64,000 nt of DNA from Stutzerimonas stutzeri (lineage in GTDB: Bacteria; Pseudomonadota; Gammaproteobacteria; Pseudomonadales; Pseudomonadaceae), in the NCBI GenBank assembly GCA_002387205.1, contig DGLA01000026.1, forward strand, positions 1 to 64,000, read 5' to 3'. Under the pieces are notes generated by a model. It was not told the DNA's origin. It did not search any database and saw only the letters and a program-made list of their open reading frames with translations. Every line of letters begins with the position of its first letter. Position 1 is the stretch's first letter. This document shows positions 25,649 to 33,890 of this stretch, in pieces. The translations under genes and the position numbers were made by a program.

Positions 25649-27178
25649 ATGAAACGCTACCTGTACCTGGTTCACCGCTGGCTCGGGATCGGCCTCGGGG
25701 TCTTTGTCGTGCTCTGGATACTCAGCGGCATGGTCATGCTGTTTGTCGGTTATCCCAAGCTGACCCCGGCCGAGCACCTGGCTCGGCTGGTGCCGCTGGA
25801 TGCGAACTGCTGTGTGTCCCCTGCCGTCGCGCTGCAAGGGGGTGACGAGGGCAAGGCCCCGCTCAGCCTGAAGCTGACCGGGGCCGGAGGCTCGCCGCGC
25901 TACCTGCTTGATTATGGCGAGGGCCCGCTGGTGGCCGTCGATGCCCGCAACGGCCAGCGCATCGAACGAATCGGCCCGCTCGAAGCCATGGCCAGCGCCC
26001 GGCAATTCGCAGGGGATGTCGCTGTGCAGCCCGCGGAGCTGATCGACGAAGACGCCTGGACCCGCAACAGCGCGCTGAACCGGGAGCGGCCGCTGTATCG
26101 CGTCCAGACTGCCGATGCCGAAGATCGGCTGCTCTACATTTCCAGCCACAACGGCGTGGTGGTGCGTGACGCCACGGGCCACGAGCGCCGCTGGAACCTG
26201 ATCGGCGCCTGGCTGCACTGGCTCTATCCGCTGCGGGAACTGATGCCCAAGGCAGCCTGGTCCGTGGCGCTGGTCTACGGCGCCTTGCTGGCGGCGGTGC
26301 TGGCGCTGCTGGGCATGATCATCGGGCTGTTGCGCTGGCGTTTCGGGAAGCCCTACCGCAACGGCTCTCGCTCGCCCTACCCGTCCGGCGCCGGTCGCCT
26401 GCATCATGTCGGTGGCCTGGCGATCGGTGGGGTCCTGCTGGTGTGGCTGGTCAGCGGCGCACTGTCCATGGAGCCCTGGGGCGTGTTCCAGAGTCGTTCG
26501 AAGATCGACGCGGGCCTGTTGCAGGGCGCGCCGTTGCGGGCCGACGTGCTCGGACAAGGTTTGACGGGGAACATCCGACGTCTTCGCCGCGCCGGCATCG
26601 AGCCGGTGGAGCTGCAGTGGCGGATGCTGGGTGGCGAGGCCTATCTGAGCGGGGTCGATGCCGCTGGCGAGAGCCGCGTCCTGCCAGCGGTTGGCGAGGT
26701 GCCGGGGCAGCCGCACCTCGACCGACTGATGCTGGAACAGCGCGTTCGGGACGCTTGGCCGGCGCGACAGCTCTCGCTGGATTGGCTGGAGGCCGAGGAC
26801 TTCTACTATTACGCCCGCGCCGAACCCAGCCTCTACAGCCACCTGCCGCGGCGTCTGCCGCTGTTGCGTGTGCGTTTCGATGACCCGGCTGCCACCTGGT
26901 TGCACCTCGATCCCTACAGCGGCGCGGTGATCGAACAGCTCGATGGGCGACGCCGTGCCGTACGCCTGCTGTTCAAGCTGTTGCACAGCTGGGACTGGCC
27001 GCCCTTGCTGCACCATGGCCTGTTGCGCGACGGTCTGATGCTGGCCTTCAGTGCGGGGGCGCTGCTGATCGGCGTCAGTGGTGTGCTGCTGGGCTGGCGG
27101 CGTCTGCGGCGCAAGCCGCGGCGGGTACCGCTGCGCGGGGCTGAGACACAGGGGGGCGCACCTTCGCGCTCGCCCTAG
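25649..27178 (+). CDS. PepSY-associated transmembrane protein
   Basis: A 509-residue inner-membrane protein with four membrane segments (about 10-32, 208-232, 250-270, 455-478) and periplasmic PepSY-like regions; the HRWLGIGLG start and the LHSWDWPPLLHHGLLRD motif before the last helix are typical of PepSY_TM proteins. Such proteins often act next to TonB receptors as ferric-siderophore or metal reductases. It starts one base after the receptor stop, so the two are co-translated. Function inferred from family and operon. Confidence 0.87.
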   Translation: MKRYLYLVHRWLGIGLGVFVVLWILSGMVMLFVGYPKLTPAEHLARLVPLDANCCVSPAVALQGGDEGKAPLSLKLTGAGGSPRYLLDYGEGPLVAVDARNGQRIERIGPLEAMASARQFAGDVAVQPAELIDEDAWTRNSALNRERPLYRVQTADAEDRLLYISSHNGVVVRDATGHERRWNLIGAWLHWLYPLRELMPKAAWSVALVYGALLAAVLALLGMIIGLLRWRFGKPYRNGSRSPYPSGAGRLHHVGGLAIGGVLLVWLVSGALSMEPWGVFQSRSKIDAGLLQGAPLRADVLGQGLTGNIRRLRRAGIEPVELQWRMLGGEAYLSGVDAAGESRVLPAVGEVPGQPHLDRLMLEQRVRDAWPARQLSLDWLEAEDFYYYARAEPSLYSHLPRRLPLLRVRFDDPAATWLHLDPYSGAVIEQLDGRRRAVRLLFKLLHSWDWPPLLHHGLLRDGLMLAFSAGALLIGVSGVLLGWRRLRRKPRRVPLRGAETQGGAPSRSP

Positions 27179-27325
27179 CTTGCTCGCCTTCCTGCTGGCC
27201 TGCACGGCTGGTACGTGCCTGCCAGCCGGACCTCTGGCTTCTTGCCGCATCCGATGCAACGATGCCGGTGCACTCGACTCAAACGACTACCTTTCCCCTC
27301 AGCGCACCGGGAACCAGACATCGTT

Positions 27326-29395
27326 ATGAGCACACCAGACAACACCTACGTCGAGTGGCTGGAAAGCCAGTCCATGCTTAAAGCCGCCCGTGACCGGGCC
27401 CGTCTCTATGCCGGCCAGGCGCGGCTCTGGCAGCGCCCCTACGCCCAGGCGCGGCCGCGCGATGCCAGCGCCATTTCCTCGGTGTGGTTCACCGCCTACC
27501 CTGCCGCCATCATCACCCCCGAGGGCGGTTCGGTGCTGCAGGCGCTGGGGGATGATCGTCTCTGGAGCGCCTTGTCCGAGCTTGGCGTGCAGGGCATCCA
27601 CAATGGCCCGATGAAGCGCTCCGGCGGCCTGCGCGGACGCGAGTACACCCCGACCATCGACGGCAACTTCGACCGTATCAGTTTCGATATCGACCCCAAC
27701 CTCGGTACCGAGCAGGAGATGCAGCAGCTCAGCCGCATGGCGGCGGCGCACAACGCCATCGTCATCGATGACATCGTTCCGGCGCACACCGGCAAGGGCG
27801 CGGACTTCCGCCTCGCCGAGATGGCCTACGGTGACTACCCCGGGCTCTACCATATGGTGGAGATCAACGAGGAGGACTGGCCCCTGCTGCCGGACGTGCC
27901 CAAGGGTCGCGACGCGATCAACCTGCCGCCGCCCGTGGTCGATCAGCTCAAGGAAAAGCACTACATCGTCGGCCAGCTGCAACGGGTGATCTTCTTCGAG
28001 CCGGGCATCAAGGACACCGACTGGAGCGTGACCGGCATCGTGACCGGCGTCGATGGCAAGCGCCGGCGCTGGGTCTACCTGCACTACTTCAAGGAAGGCC
28101 AGCCGTCGCTCAACTGGCTGGACCCGACCTTCGCCGCCCAGCAGCTGATCATCGGCGATGCGCTGCATGCCATCGACGTCTCTGGTGCACGGGTCTTGCG
28201 CCTGGATGCCAACGGCTTCCTTGGTGTCGAGCGCCGCGCCGAAGGCACCGCCTGGTCCGAGAGCCATCCGCTATCCGTGACCGGCAACCAGCTCATCGCG
28301 GGCGCCATTCGCAAGGCCGGCGGCTTCAGCTTCCAGGAGCTGAACCTGACCATCGACGACATCGCCTCGATGTCCCACGGCGGTGCCGACCTGTCCTACG
28401 ACTTCATCACCCGTCCGGCCTACCAGCACGCCCTGGTCACGGGCGATACCGAGTTCCTGCGACTGATGCTGCGCGAGGTGCACGCCTTCGGAATCGACCC
28501 GGCCTCACTGATCCACGCGATGCAGAACCACGACGAGCTGACCCTGGAGCTGGTGCACTTCTGGACGTTGCACGCCTATGACCATTACCACTACCACGGC
28601 CAGACGCTGTCGGGCGGCATCCTGCGCGAGCACATCCGCGAGGAGATGTACGAACGCCTGACTGGCGAACACGCCCCCTACAACCTCAAGTTCGTCACCA
28701 ACGGCGTGTCCTGCACCACCGTCAGTGTCATCACGGCGGCGCTGGGCATCCGTGACCTCGACACCATCAGCGCGGCCGATATCGAGCAGATCCAGCGCCT
28801 GCATATCCTGCTGGTGATGTTCAACGCCATGCAGCCCGGCGTATTCGCGCTGTCCGGCTGGGATCTGGTCGGTGCACTGCCGCTGGAAGCCGAACAGGTC
28901 GAGCACCTGATGACCGAAGGCGACACCCGCTGGCTGCACCGCGGCGGCTACGACCTGGCCGATATCGCACCCGAGGTGGAAACCTCCAGCGAAGGCCTGC
29001 CCAAGGCGCGCTCGCTGTACGGCAGCCTGGTCGAGCAGCTGAAGAACACCGGCTCCTTCGCCTGCCAGCTCAAGCGCATCCTCAGCGTGCGCCGCGCCTA
29101 CGACATCGCGGCGAGCAAGCAGATCATGATTCCGGACGTGCAGGCGCCGGGGTTGCTGGTCATGGTTCATGAGTTGCCAGCCGGCAAGGGCGTGCAGATC
29201 ACCGCGCTGAACTTCAGTGCCGAGACCATCAGCGAAACGGTCGTGCTACCCGGTATCGCGCCCGGCCCGGTGGTCGACATCATCCACGAGAGCATCGAGG
29301 GTGACCTCACCGAGAACGGCGAGATGACCTTCAACCTCGACCCCTACGAAGGCCTCGCCCTGCGCGTGGTCAGCGCGGCGTCCACGGTGCTCTGA
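27326..29395 (+). CDS. treS: trehalose synthase (maltose alpha-D-glucosyltransferase)
   Basis: GH13 isomerase interconverting maltose and trehalose by intramolecular transglucosylation. The 689 residues match, from memory, the length and opening residues of the enzyme described from P. stutzeri. GH13 catalytic positions are visible: nucleophile D294 (RLDANG), acid/base E338 (FQELNL) and D403 (NHDE). The ATG at 27326 follows a weak ribosome binding site; an upstream in-frame start at 27215 would add 37 unlike residues. It stands alone, without the maltokinase often fused or adjacent. Role: compatible solute supply, glycogen or maltose turnover. Confidence 0.93.
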   Translation: MSTPDNTYVEWLESQSMLKAARDRARLYAGQARLWQRPYAQARPRDASAISSVWFTAYPAAIITPEGGSVLQALGDDRLWSALSELGVQGIHNGPMKRSGGLRGREYTPTIDGNFDRISFDIDPNLGTEQEMQQLSRMAAAHNAIVIDDIVPAHTGKGADFRLAEMAYGDYPGLYHMVEINEEDWPLLPDVPKGRDAINLPPPVVDQLKEKHYIVGQLQRVIFFEPGIKDTDWSVTGIVTGVDGKRRRWVYLHYFKEGQPSLNWLDPTFAAQQLIIGDALHAIDVSGARVLRLDANGFLGVERRAEGTAWSESHPLSVTGNQLIAGAIRKAGGFSFQELNLTIDDIASMSHGGADLSYDFITRPAYQHALVTGDTEFLRLMLREVHAFGIDPASLIHAMQNHDELTLELVHFWTLHAYDHYHYHGQTLSGGILREHIREEMYERLTGEHAPYNLKFVTNGVSCTTVSVITAALGIRDLDTISAADIEQIQRLHILLVMFNAMQPGVFALSGWDLVGALPLEAEQVEHLMTEGDTRWLHRGGYDLADIAPEVETSSEGLPKARSLYGSLVEQLKNTGSFACQLKRILSVRRAYDIAASKQIMIPDVQAPGLLVMVHELPAGKGVQITALNFSAETISETVVLPGIAPGPVVDIIHESIEGDLTENGEMTFNLDPYEGLALRVVSAASTVL

Positions 29396-29406
29396 CTCAA
29401 CCTTGC

Positions 29407-29435
29407 GGCAACCCGCGCCGTTGAGCCGGGTTGCC
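29407..29435 (+). terminator. hairpin after treS
   Basis: Perfect 9-bp stem GGCAACCCG / CGGGTTGCC with an 11-base loop, 11 bases after the treS stop. No T tract follows, so it may end transcription weakly or stabilise the message before the small gene at 29490. Confidence 0.5.
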
Positions 29436-29489
29436 CGCGTTCACCGGGGCTGACCCCGACTCACACCCTTTCGCCAGACGGAGACCGCC

Positions 29490-29672
29490 ATGCCTGTGAC
29501 CGTGACCAGACTCCAGGGCAGCGACATCCCCGAGCATATACGCGGCCCCGGCGTTGACGTCGTGTTTCGTGTCACTGATGACAACGGGCAGGTGCAATAC
29601 CTGCTCGACGACGTCGAAGCCGCTAAAACAGCCGTTCGCGCCAGCGAGGACCAGCGAGACACCGACAGCTGA
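29490..29672 (+). CDS. small conserved-looking protein, unknown function
   Basis: Codes for 60 residues beginning MPVTVTRLQGSDIPEH, acidic, with no membrane segment. Support for being real: a good GGAG ribosome binding site eight bases before the ATG, GC-rich third positions, and placement 94 bases after treS on the same strand. No family recognised. Confidence 0.55.
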   Translation: MPVTVTRLQGSDIPEHIRGPGVDVVFRVTDDNGQVQYLLDDVEAAKTAVRASEDQRDTDS

Positions 29673-29924
29673 AGCCGCCGCGCCTGAATCATCGAAGGTT
29701 GGGGCTGCTGAGCGAGCCGCTGCGTCTTTCACACCAGATCTGCCGGTCGCCATGAGCAACCGGGGCTGGGTGATGGATCAGCAGGTATTCGTCTCGTCCG
29801 GGGCGCCGCATCGCGGCAAACGCCTGTGTCAGTTGGACGAGCGGTTGCAGCGGGGTTTCGTGCCGACGACCTGCTAACAGGGATGGGTGAGACGCGTTCT
29901 TCAACGTGCTGCTGTTGTTGCGGC

Positions 29925-31700
29925 TCAGAGCGTCCGCGCGTTGGCTGCGACCCAACCCGCAAGTGCATCGCTCTCCATCGGCCGGGCGATATGGTAGCCC
30001 TGGCCTTCATCGCAGCCCCATAACGCTACCAGGTCATGCACCGCCTGGGTTTCGATGCCCTCGGCCACCACTCTCAGTTCGAGACGCTTGGCCAGGTCGA
30101 TGATGGTACGCACCAGGCGCCGGTCTTTCTCGTCATCGCTCAGGTTGCGGATAAACGACTGGTCGAGCTTGACCGTGGTGGCGGGCAGGTCGCGCAGGTA
30201 GGTCCAGTTGCTGTAACCGGTGCCGAAGTCATCAATCGCGATCTCGATCCCCAGCAAGCGAAGGCGCTGCAGTTGCTGGCTCACTTCGCCGGGGTTGCGC
30301 ATCAGCGCACTTTCGGTGAATTCCACTTCCAGGCTTCGCGGGTCCAGCCGGTATCTGTCCAGCAGGGCGGTGATCTGGTCGGCGAAAAAGGCGCCGTCCA
30401 GGTCCGAGGCCGATACGTTGATGGCCACCTTGAAGCCGGCGCCCTGCTGCTGCCAGATCGCTGACTGCTCGATAGCCTGCTCGGCTACCCAGAGGCTCAG
30501 CTCGCGAATCAGCGCCGTCTTTTCTGCCAGGGGGATGAACTCGGCCGGTCCAATGGGGCCGAGCGTAGGATGGGTCCAGCGCAACAGCGCCTCCACCGAG
30601 GTGCAGCGACCATCCACCAGGCTGATGCGCGGCTGGTAGACCAGTCGCAGCTGCCCACCCGTCCGTAGCGCCTCGGAGAGGCCGCTGAGCAAGGTGAATG
30701 ACCGCTGCTGGGCGGCGTCGAGGTGGGGATCGTAGGCGGACCAGCCGATGCCCCGGCCGCGGGCATCATCAGCCGAGCTGATCGCCAGCCGCAGCCAATC
30801 CTGTTCCAGCAGCCCGGCCTGCAACGGCAGCACGCCGACCCCCACCTGGGTCTTCACCGGAATGGTGTCGCACTGCACCGGCGAATCGAACGCCGCGATG
30901 ATCCGGTCATACAGCTGGGTTAGCTCCGTTTGCGGCGCATCGGGGAGCAGAAAGGCGAAACGAGTCGGGCTGATGCGATACAGGCAGCAGCCGTCGGGAA
31001 GCTGCGCCTGCAGGGTTTGCTTCATGCACAGCATCAGGGCCTGGGAGAACCCGTAGCCCAGCACCCTGACGATGTCGTTCAGGCGCGAGGGGGCTATGAC
31101 ATCCACCACCACCAGAACCATGCCCCGCGCGTCCATCGCCACCATTGCCACGTCGTCTTCGAGCCGCGCGCGATTGAACAGGCCGGTGGGTGGGTCGATA
31201 AAGGTCGATCGCCGCAACGACAGGATGCGCGCCATGGTCAGCTTGGCCAGGTGGTTGAGCATCGACAGTTCCTGGCTGCACAGCGCTTCTCGGGGCTTGG
31301 TGTCGATCACGCACAGGCTGCCCAGGCCCAGCCCTTCCGGGGTGATCAACGGCATGCCGGCGTAGAAGCGGATGCCCGGCTCGCCGGTGACCAGCGGGTT
31401 GTCGCAAAACCGCGGGTCCTGTAACGCATCGAGCACCTGGAAGGGCTCGTTGGCGAGGATGGCATAGGCGCAGAACGAATCCTGGCGGGGCGTTTCCTGC
31501 GCCGTCAGGCCAACCCGCGCGGTAAACCACTGGCGTTGCTCGTCGACGATGGAAATCAGCGCGATCGGTGCGTTGAAATACTCTGCCGTCATGGCCACGA
31601 TCTGCTCGAACACATCGTCGGGCGTCGAGTCCAGCCGGCAGAGCTGCGTCACGCGCAACTGCCGCTGCGCTTCATTGGAGGGGATGGGAGCGCCAGCCAT
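29925..31700 (-). CDS. GAF - degenerate GGDEF - EAL protein (c-di-GMP phosphodiesterase)
   Basis: A 591-residue cytoplasmic signalling protein: GAF sensor (about 20-160), GGDEF-type domain (about 165-330), EAL domain (about 345-585). The GGDEF active-site loop is replaced by YRISPTRF, so it should not make c-di-GMP; it may bind GTP. The EAL domain keeps EALLRW, EFTESA, IDDFGTGYS, KLDQSFI, VAEGIET and EGQGY, so hydrolysis of c-di-GMP to pGpG is expected. The N-terminus lacks a membrane segment. Next to a diguanylate cyclase on the same strand. Confidence 0.9.
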   Translation of the reverse strand: MAGAPIPSNEAQRQLRVTQLCRLDSTPDDVFEQIVAMTAEYFNAPIALISIVDEQRQWFTARVGLTAQETPRQDSFCAYAILANEPFQVLDALQDPRFCDNPLVTGEPGIRFYAGMPLITPEGLGLGSLCVIDTKPREALCSQELSMLNHLAKLTMARILSLRRSTFIDPPTGLFNRARLEDDVAMVAMDARGMVLVVVDVIAPSRLNDIVRVLGYGFSQALMLCMKQTLQAQLPDGCCLYRISPTRFAFLLPDAPQTELTQLYDRIIAAFDSPVQCDTIPVKTQVGVGVLPLQAGLLEQDWLRLAISSADDARGRGIGWSAYDPHLDAAQQRSFTLLSGLSEALRTGGQLRLVYQPRISLVDGRCTSVEALLRWTHPTLGPIGPAEFIPLAEKTALIRELSLWVAEQAIEQSAIWQQQGAGFKVAINVSASDLDGAFFADQITALLDRYRLDPRSLEVEFTESALMRNPGEVSQQLQRLRLLGIEIAIDDFGTGYSNWTYLRDLPATTVKLDQSFIRNLSDDEKDRRLVRTIIDLAKRLELRVVAEGIETQAVHDLVALWGCDEGQGYHIARPMESDALAGWVAANARTL

Positions 31701-31896
31701 AAGGTCTACTGCCTGGAAAATGCGTTTAAGCCGAGCCGATGACGGCCATCGAAATTGCTGTGCGGTACCGAGGTCGATAACGCCGTCGCCTTGCGGCAGT
31801 TGTCATCGTGGGTATCGGCTGGCGCGCGCGATTCTTCACCTGAGCGCCGACGACAGGGTGTGTGATGGCGTAATGATAGCCATCCGGTGCGATAGA

Positions 31897-33099
31897 TCAA
31901 AGATCGGCCGGTTCCACCACCTCGACCCGGTCCCGCAAACGCTTGGCCCGATAGAGTGCCTTGTCGATGCCTCGCAACAGGGAGTCGAAGGGGGTGTCGG
32001 TGCTCAGCATGGCGGCGTCGGCCAAGCCGGCGCTGAACTCGATGTGCAGGGGCAGCGCCGGCGTCAGCGGCTGCAGCTTGAGCGATTCGCGCAGGCGGGC
32101 CAGAAAGCTTGCCGCTTGCTGCACGTCGGTCTCTGGCATCAGCAGAAGAAATTCCTCGCCACCCCAGCGCACCAGTACGTCGGAGCGGCGCTTGAGCACC
32201 CCGACGGAATTGGCAAAGCATTGCAGGGCCGCGTCGCCCACGGCATGGCCGTGCTCGTCATTGATCCGCTTGAAGTTATCCAAGTCAATCATCGCCACGG
32301 CCATCGAACTCTGCTGCGTCGTGGCCTCGGCCCACGAGCGGGTCAGGATGGGCAGCGCGCCACGGCGGTTCAGCGCACCGGTCAGGGTGTCGGTGATGCT
32401 CAGGCGCTGCACATGCAGGCGCAGCCTCTCCTGCAACATCAGGGCATAGCTCAGGGTAAAGAGAAACGACACCATGACATCCATCAGCATGGCGGCCAGA
32501 TCTGGCAGATCGGGGCCATCGAAGGCCAGCGGTGGCATGGGTTCGCGCAGCAGCTCGATCAACGACCCGCCGTGGAACACCAGCAGCACGGCCTGTCCGG
32601 CCAACAGGCCCCAGGCGCCTCGGTAGCTTGGCGCCAGGCTGAGCGTAACGCTGAACTGCATGGCGATCGCCATGAGCGCAAACAGCAGAAACCAGGGCAC
32701 CAGGTAAGCGTTGTCCAGCAACAGCCAGGCGCCGAGCAGATAGCTGGCTGGCAGCAGCAGGAAAAGCTGCAGATGCCTGGCGCGGCCGCGGGCACCGTCG
32801 GTGAGATGGCTCAGCGCCAGGGTATGGCCGCCGATGGCGAACAGCAGCAGGCCCGTGGTGCCCAGGAAGGCCGCGTCCGGGGTGAACAGGCCGAGCCAGG
32901 GCGGCAGCACCGGCAGCACCTCGGGTTGCAGTAGCCAGATCGAACGGTAGGCCGCCAGCAACAGGTCACCAGTGATCCACCAGTGCAACGACGAATGGCC
33001 CTTTTCCATGCCCACGTAGGACAGGCACAGCAACAGCATCGTCATCAGCCCGAACGGAATGATGATGCAAAGCAGGGTGATGGGATCGGTCAGGAGCAT
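31897..33099 (-). CDS. membrane-bound diguanylate cyclase (GGDEF)
   Basis: About six membrane helices (residues 5-235) followed by a GGDEF domain. The catalytic loop is intact as GGEEF, and an RRSD inhibitory I-site lies five residues before it, so the enzyme should be active and product-inhibited. The sensor part resembles no named MASE domain I can identify. I place the start at ATG 33099 (400 residues), just before the first helix; the frame is open to 33282, but the extra residues are hydrophilic and unlike a sensor. Faces the EAL gene 196 bases downstream. Confidence 0.88.
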   Translation of the reverse strand: MLLTDPITLLCIIIPFGLMTMLLLCLSYVGMEKGHSSLHWWITGDLLLAAYRSIWLLQPEVLPVLPPWLGLFTPDAAFLGTTGLLLFAIGGHTLALSHLTDGARGRARHLQLFLLLPASYLLGAWLLLDNAYLVPWFLLFALMAIAMQFSVTLSLAPSYRGAWGLLAGQAVLLVFHGGSLIELLREPMPPLAFDGPDLPDLAAMLMDVMVSFLFTLSYALMLQERLRLHVQRLSITDTLTGALNRRGALPILTRSWAEATTQQSSMAVAMIDLDNFKRINDEHGHAVGDAALQCFANSVGVLKRRSDVLVRWGGEEFLLLMPETDVQQAASFLARLRESLKLQPLTPALPLHIEFSAGLADAAMLSTDTPFDSLLRGIDKALYRAKRLRDRVEVVEPADL

Positions 33100-33446
33100 G
33101 GCGCTGCGTTCAGGTGGCGTGTGCACAGGCAGGATGTCGGCCTGCGGCTTGCCTTCATCAGGCGAAGTGACGAAAGGTCGGCCATTTGACCGCCTGGCGC
33201 TGTAATGGGCAACAGCCGCGCCACAGGCAGGCCTGGGCTGTATCGACGAAGGTGATGGCATTATGCTGCGATCCGCGAACACTTTGCCTGGCCGCTCTCA
33301 CGGATGATCATCGGCCAGCTGTTGCTTGTCTATTCCATTGCACCAGCATGCATCTGAGCTCCGGCCGACCATCCACCCGGCATTCGTCGGCTCAGGCTTT
33401 CCAGGCCGGAACCATCCACCGCTTCCCTGCCTCTGCTGAATACCGG
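33100..33446. other. non-coding spacer between the GGDEF and DUF2934 genes
   Basis: Divergent intergenic region of about 350 bases. No repeat, RNA gene or clear promoter pair recognised. Upstream start codons for both neighbours exist in it but give residues unlike either family. Confidence 0.4.
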
Positions 33447-33716
33447 GTGCGAAAGCACCGAACCGAGCCGAGGCGCGCTATTGGCCGTCTTGGTACAGCT
33501 GCGACGAGGGCAACGCACAGGAGCGATGAGCAACGTATACGCGATCGGGCCTATGAAATCTGGGAGGCCAATGGCCGGCCCGAAGGGCAGGACGGCGAGC
33601 ACTGGGCGCAGGCACGGGACGAGATGGAGCCTTTCTACAAGGAAGGCGACGCTACGGCAGGCAGCGTGGAAAGCAGCGTAGCCATTCCCATGCCGAAACC
33701 TGAGAGCGATCGCTGA
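33447..33716 (+). CDS. DUF2934 domain protein
   Basis: The C-terminal half is a DUF2934 domain: EQRIRDRAYEIWEANGRPEG followed by HWAQARDEM. The domain is common in proteobacteria and of unknown function. The start is unclear: no ATG lies close to the domain in frame, so a GTG at 33447 (89 residues) is proposed; the frame is open to 33186. A different start or a small upstream frameshift cannot be excluded. Lies between a cyclase and a hybrid kinase. Confidence 0.6.
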   Translation: MRKHRTEPRRAIGRLGTAATRATHRSDEQRIRDRAYEIWEANGRPEGQDGEHWAQARDEMEPFYKEGDATAGSVESSVAIPMPKPESDR

Positions 33717-33890
33717 CCGAGCCGCATACCCACAGACGCTGTGATGCGCTGGCAGGGCCGTGCATCACAGTGGCCAAATTCGATGCGGTAGCGCGGGCGT
33801 TGGACGGTGACCATCAGGTGCGCACGCCACTGCAGTTTTTTTGAGGCAGCGATGCCTTTATGTTCAGCACCTCACTCACCAGGCAGTCCC

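Noticed and set aside
25544..27259. 571-codon open frame antisense to the PepSY gene
   Set aside because: Gln/Arg/His-rich translation with no domain; opposite a membrane protein with clear helices.
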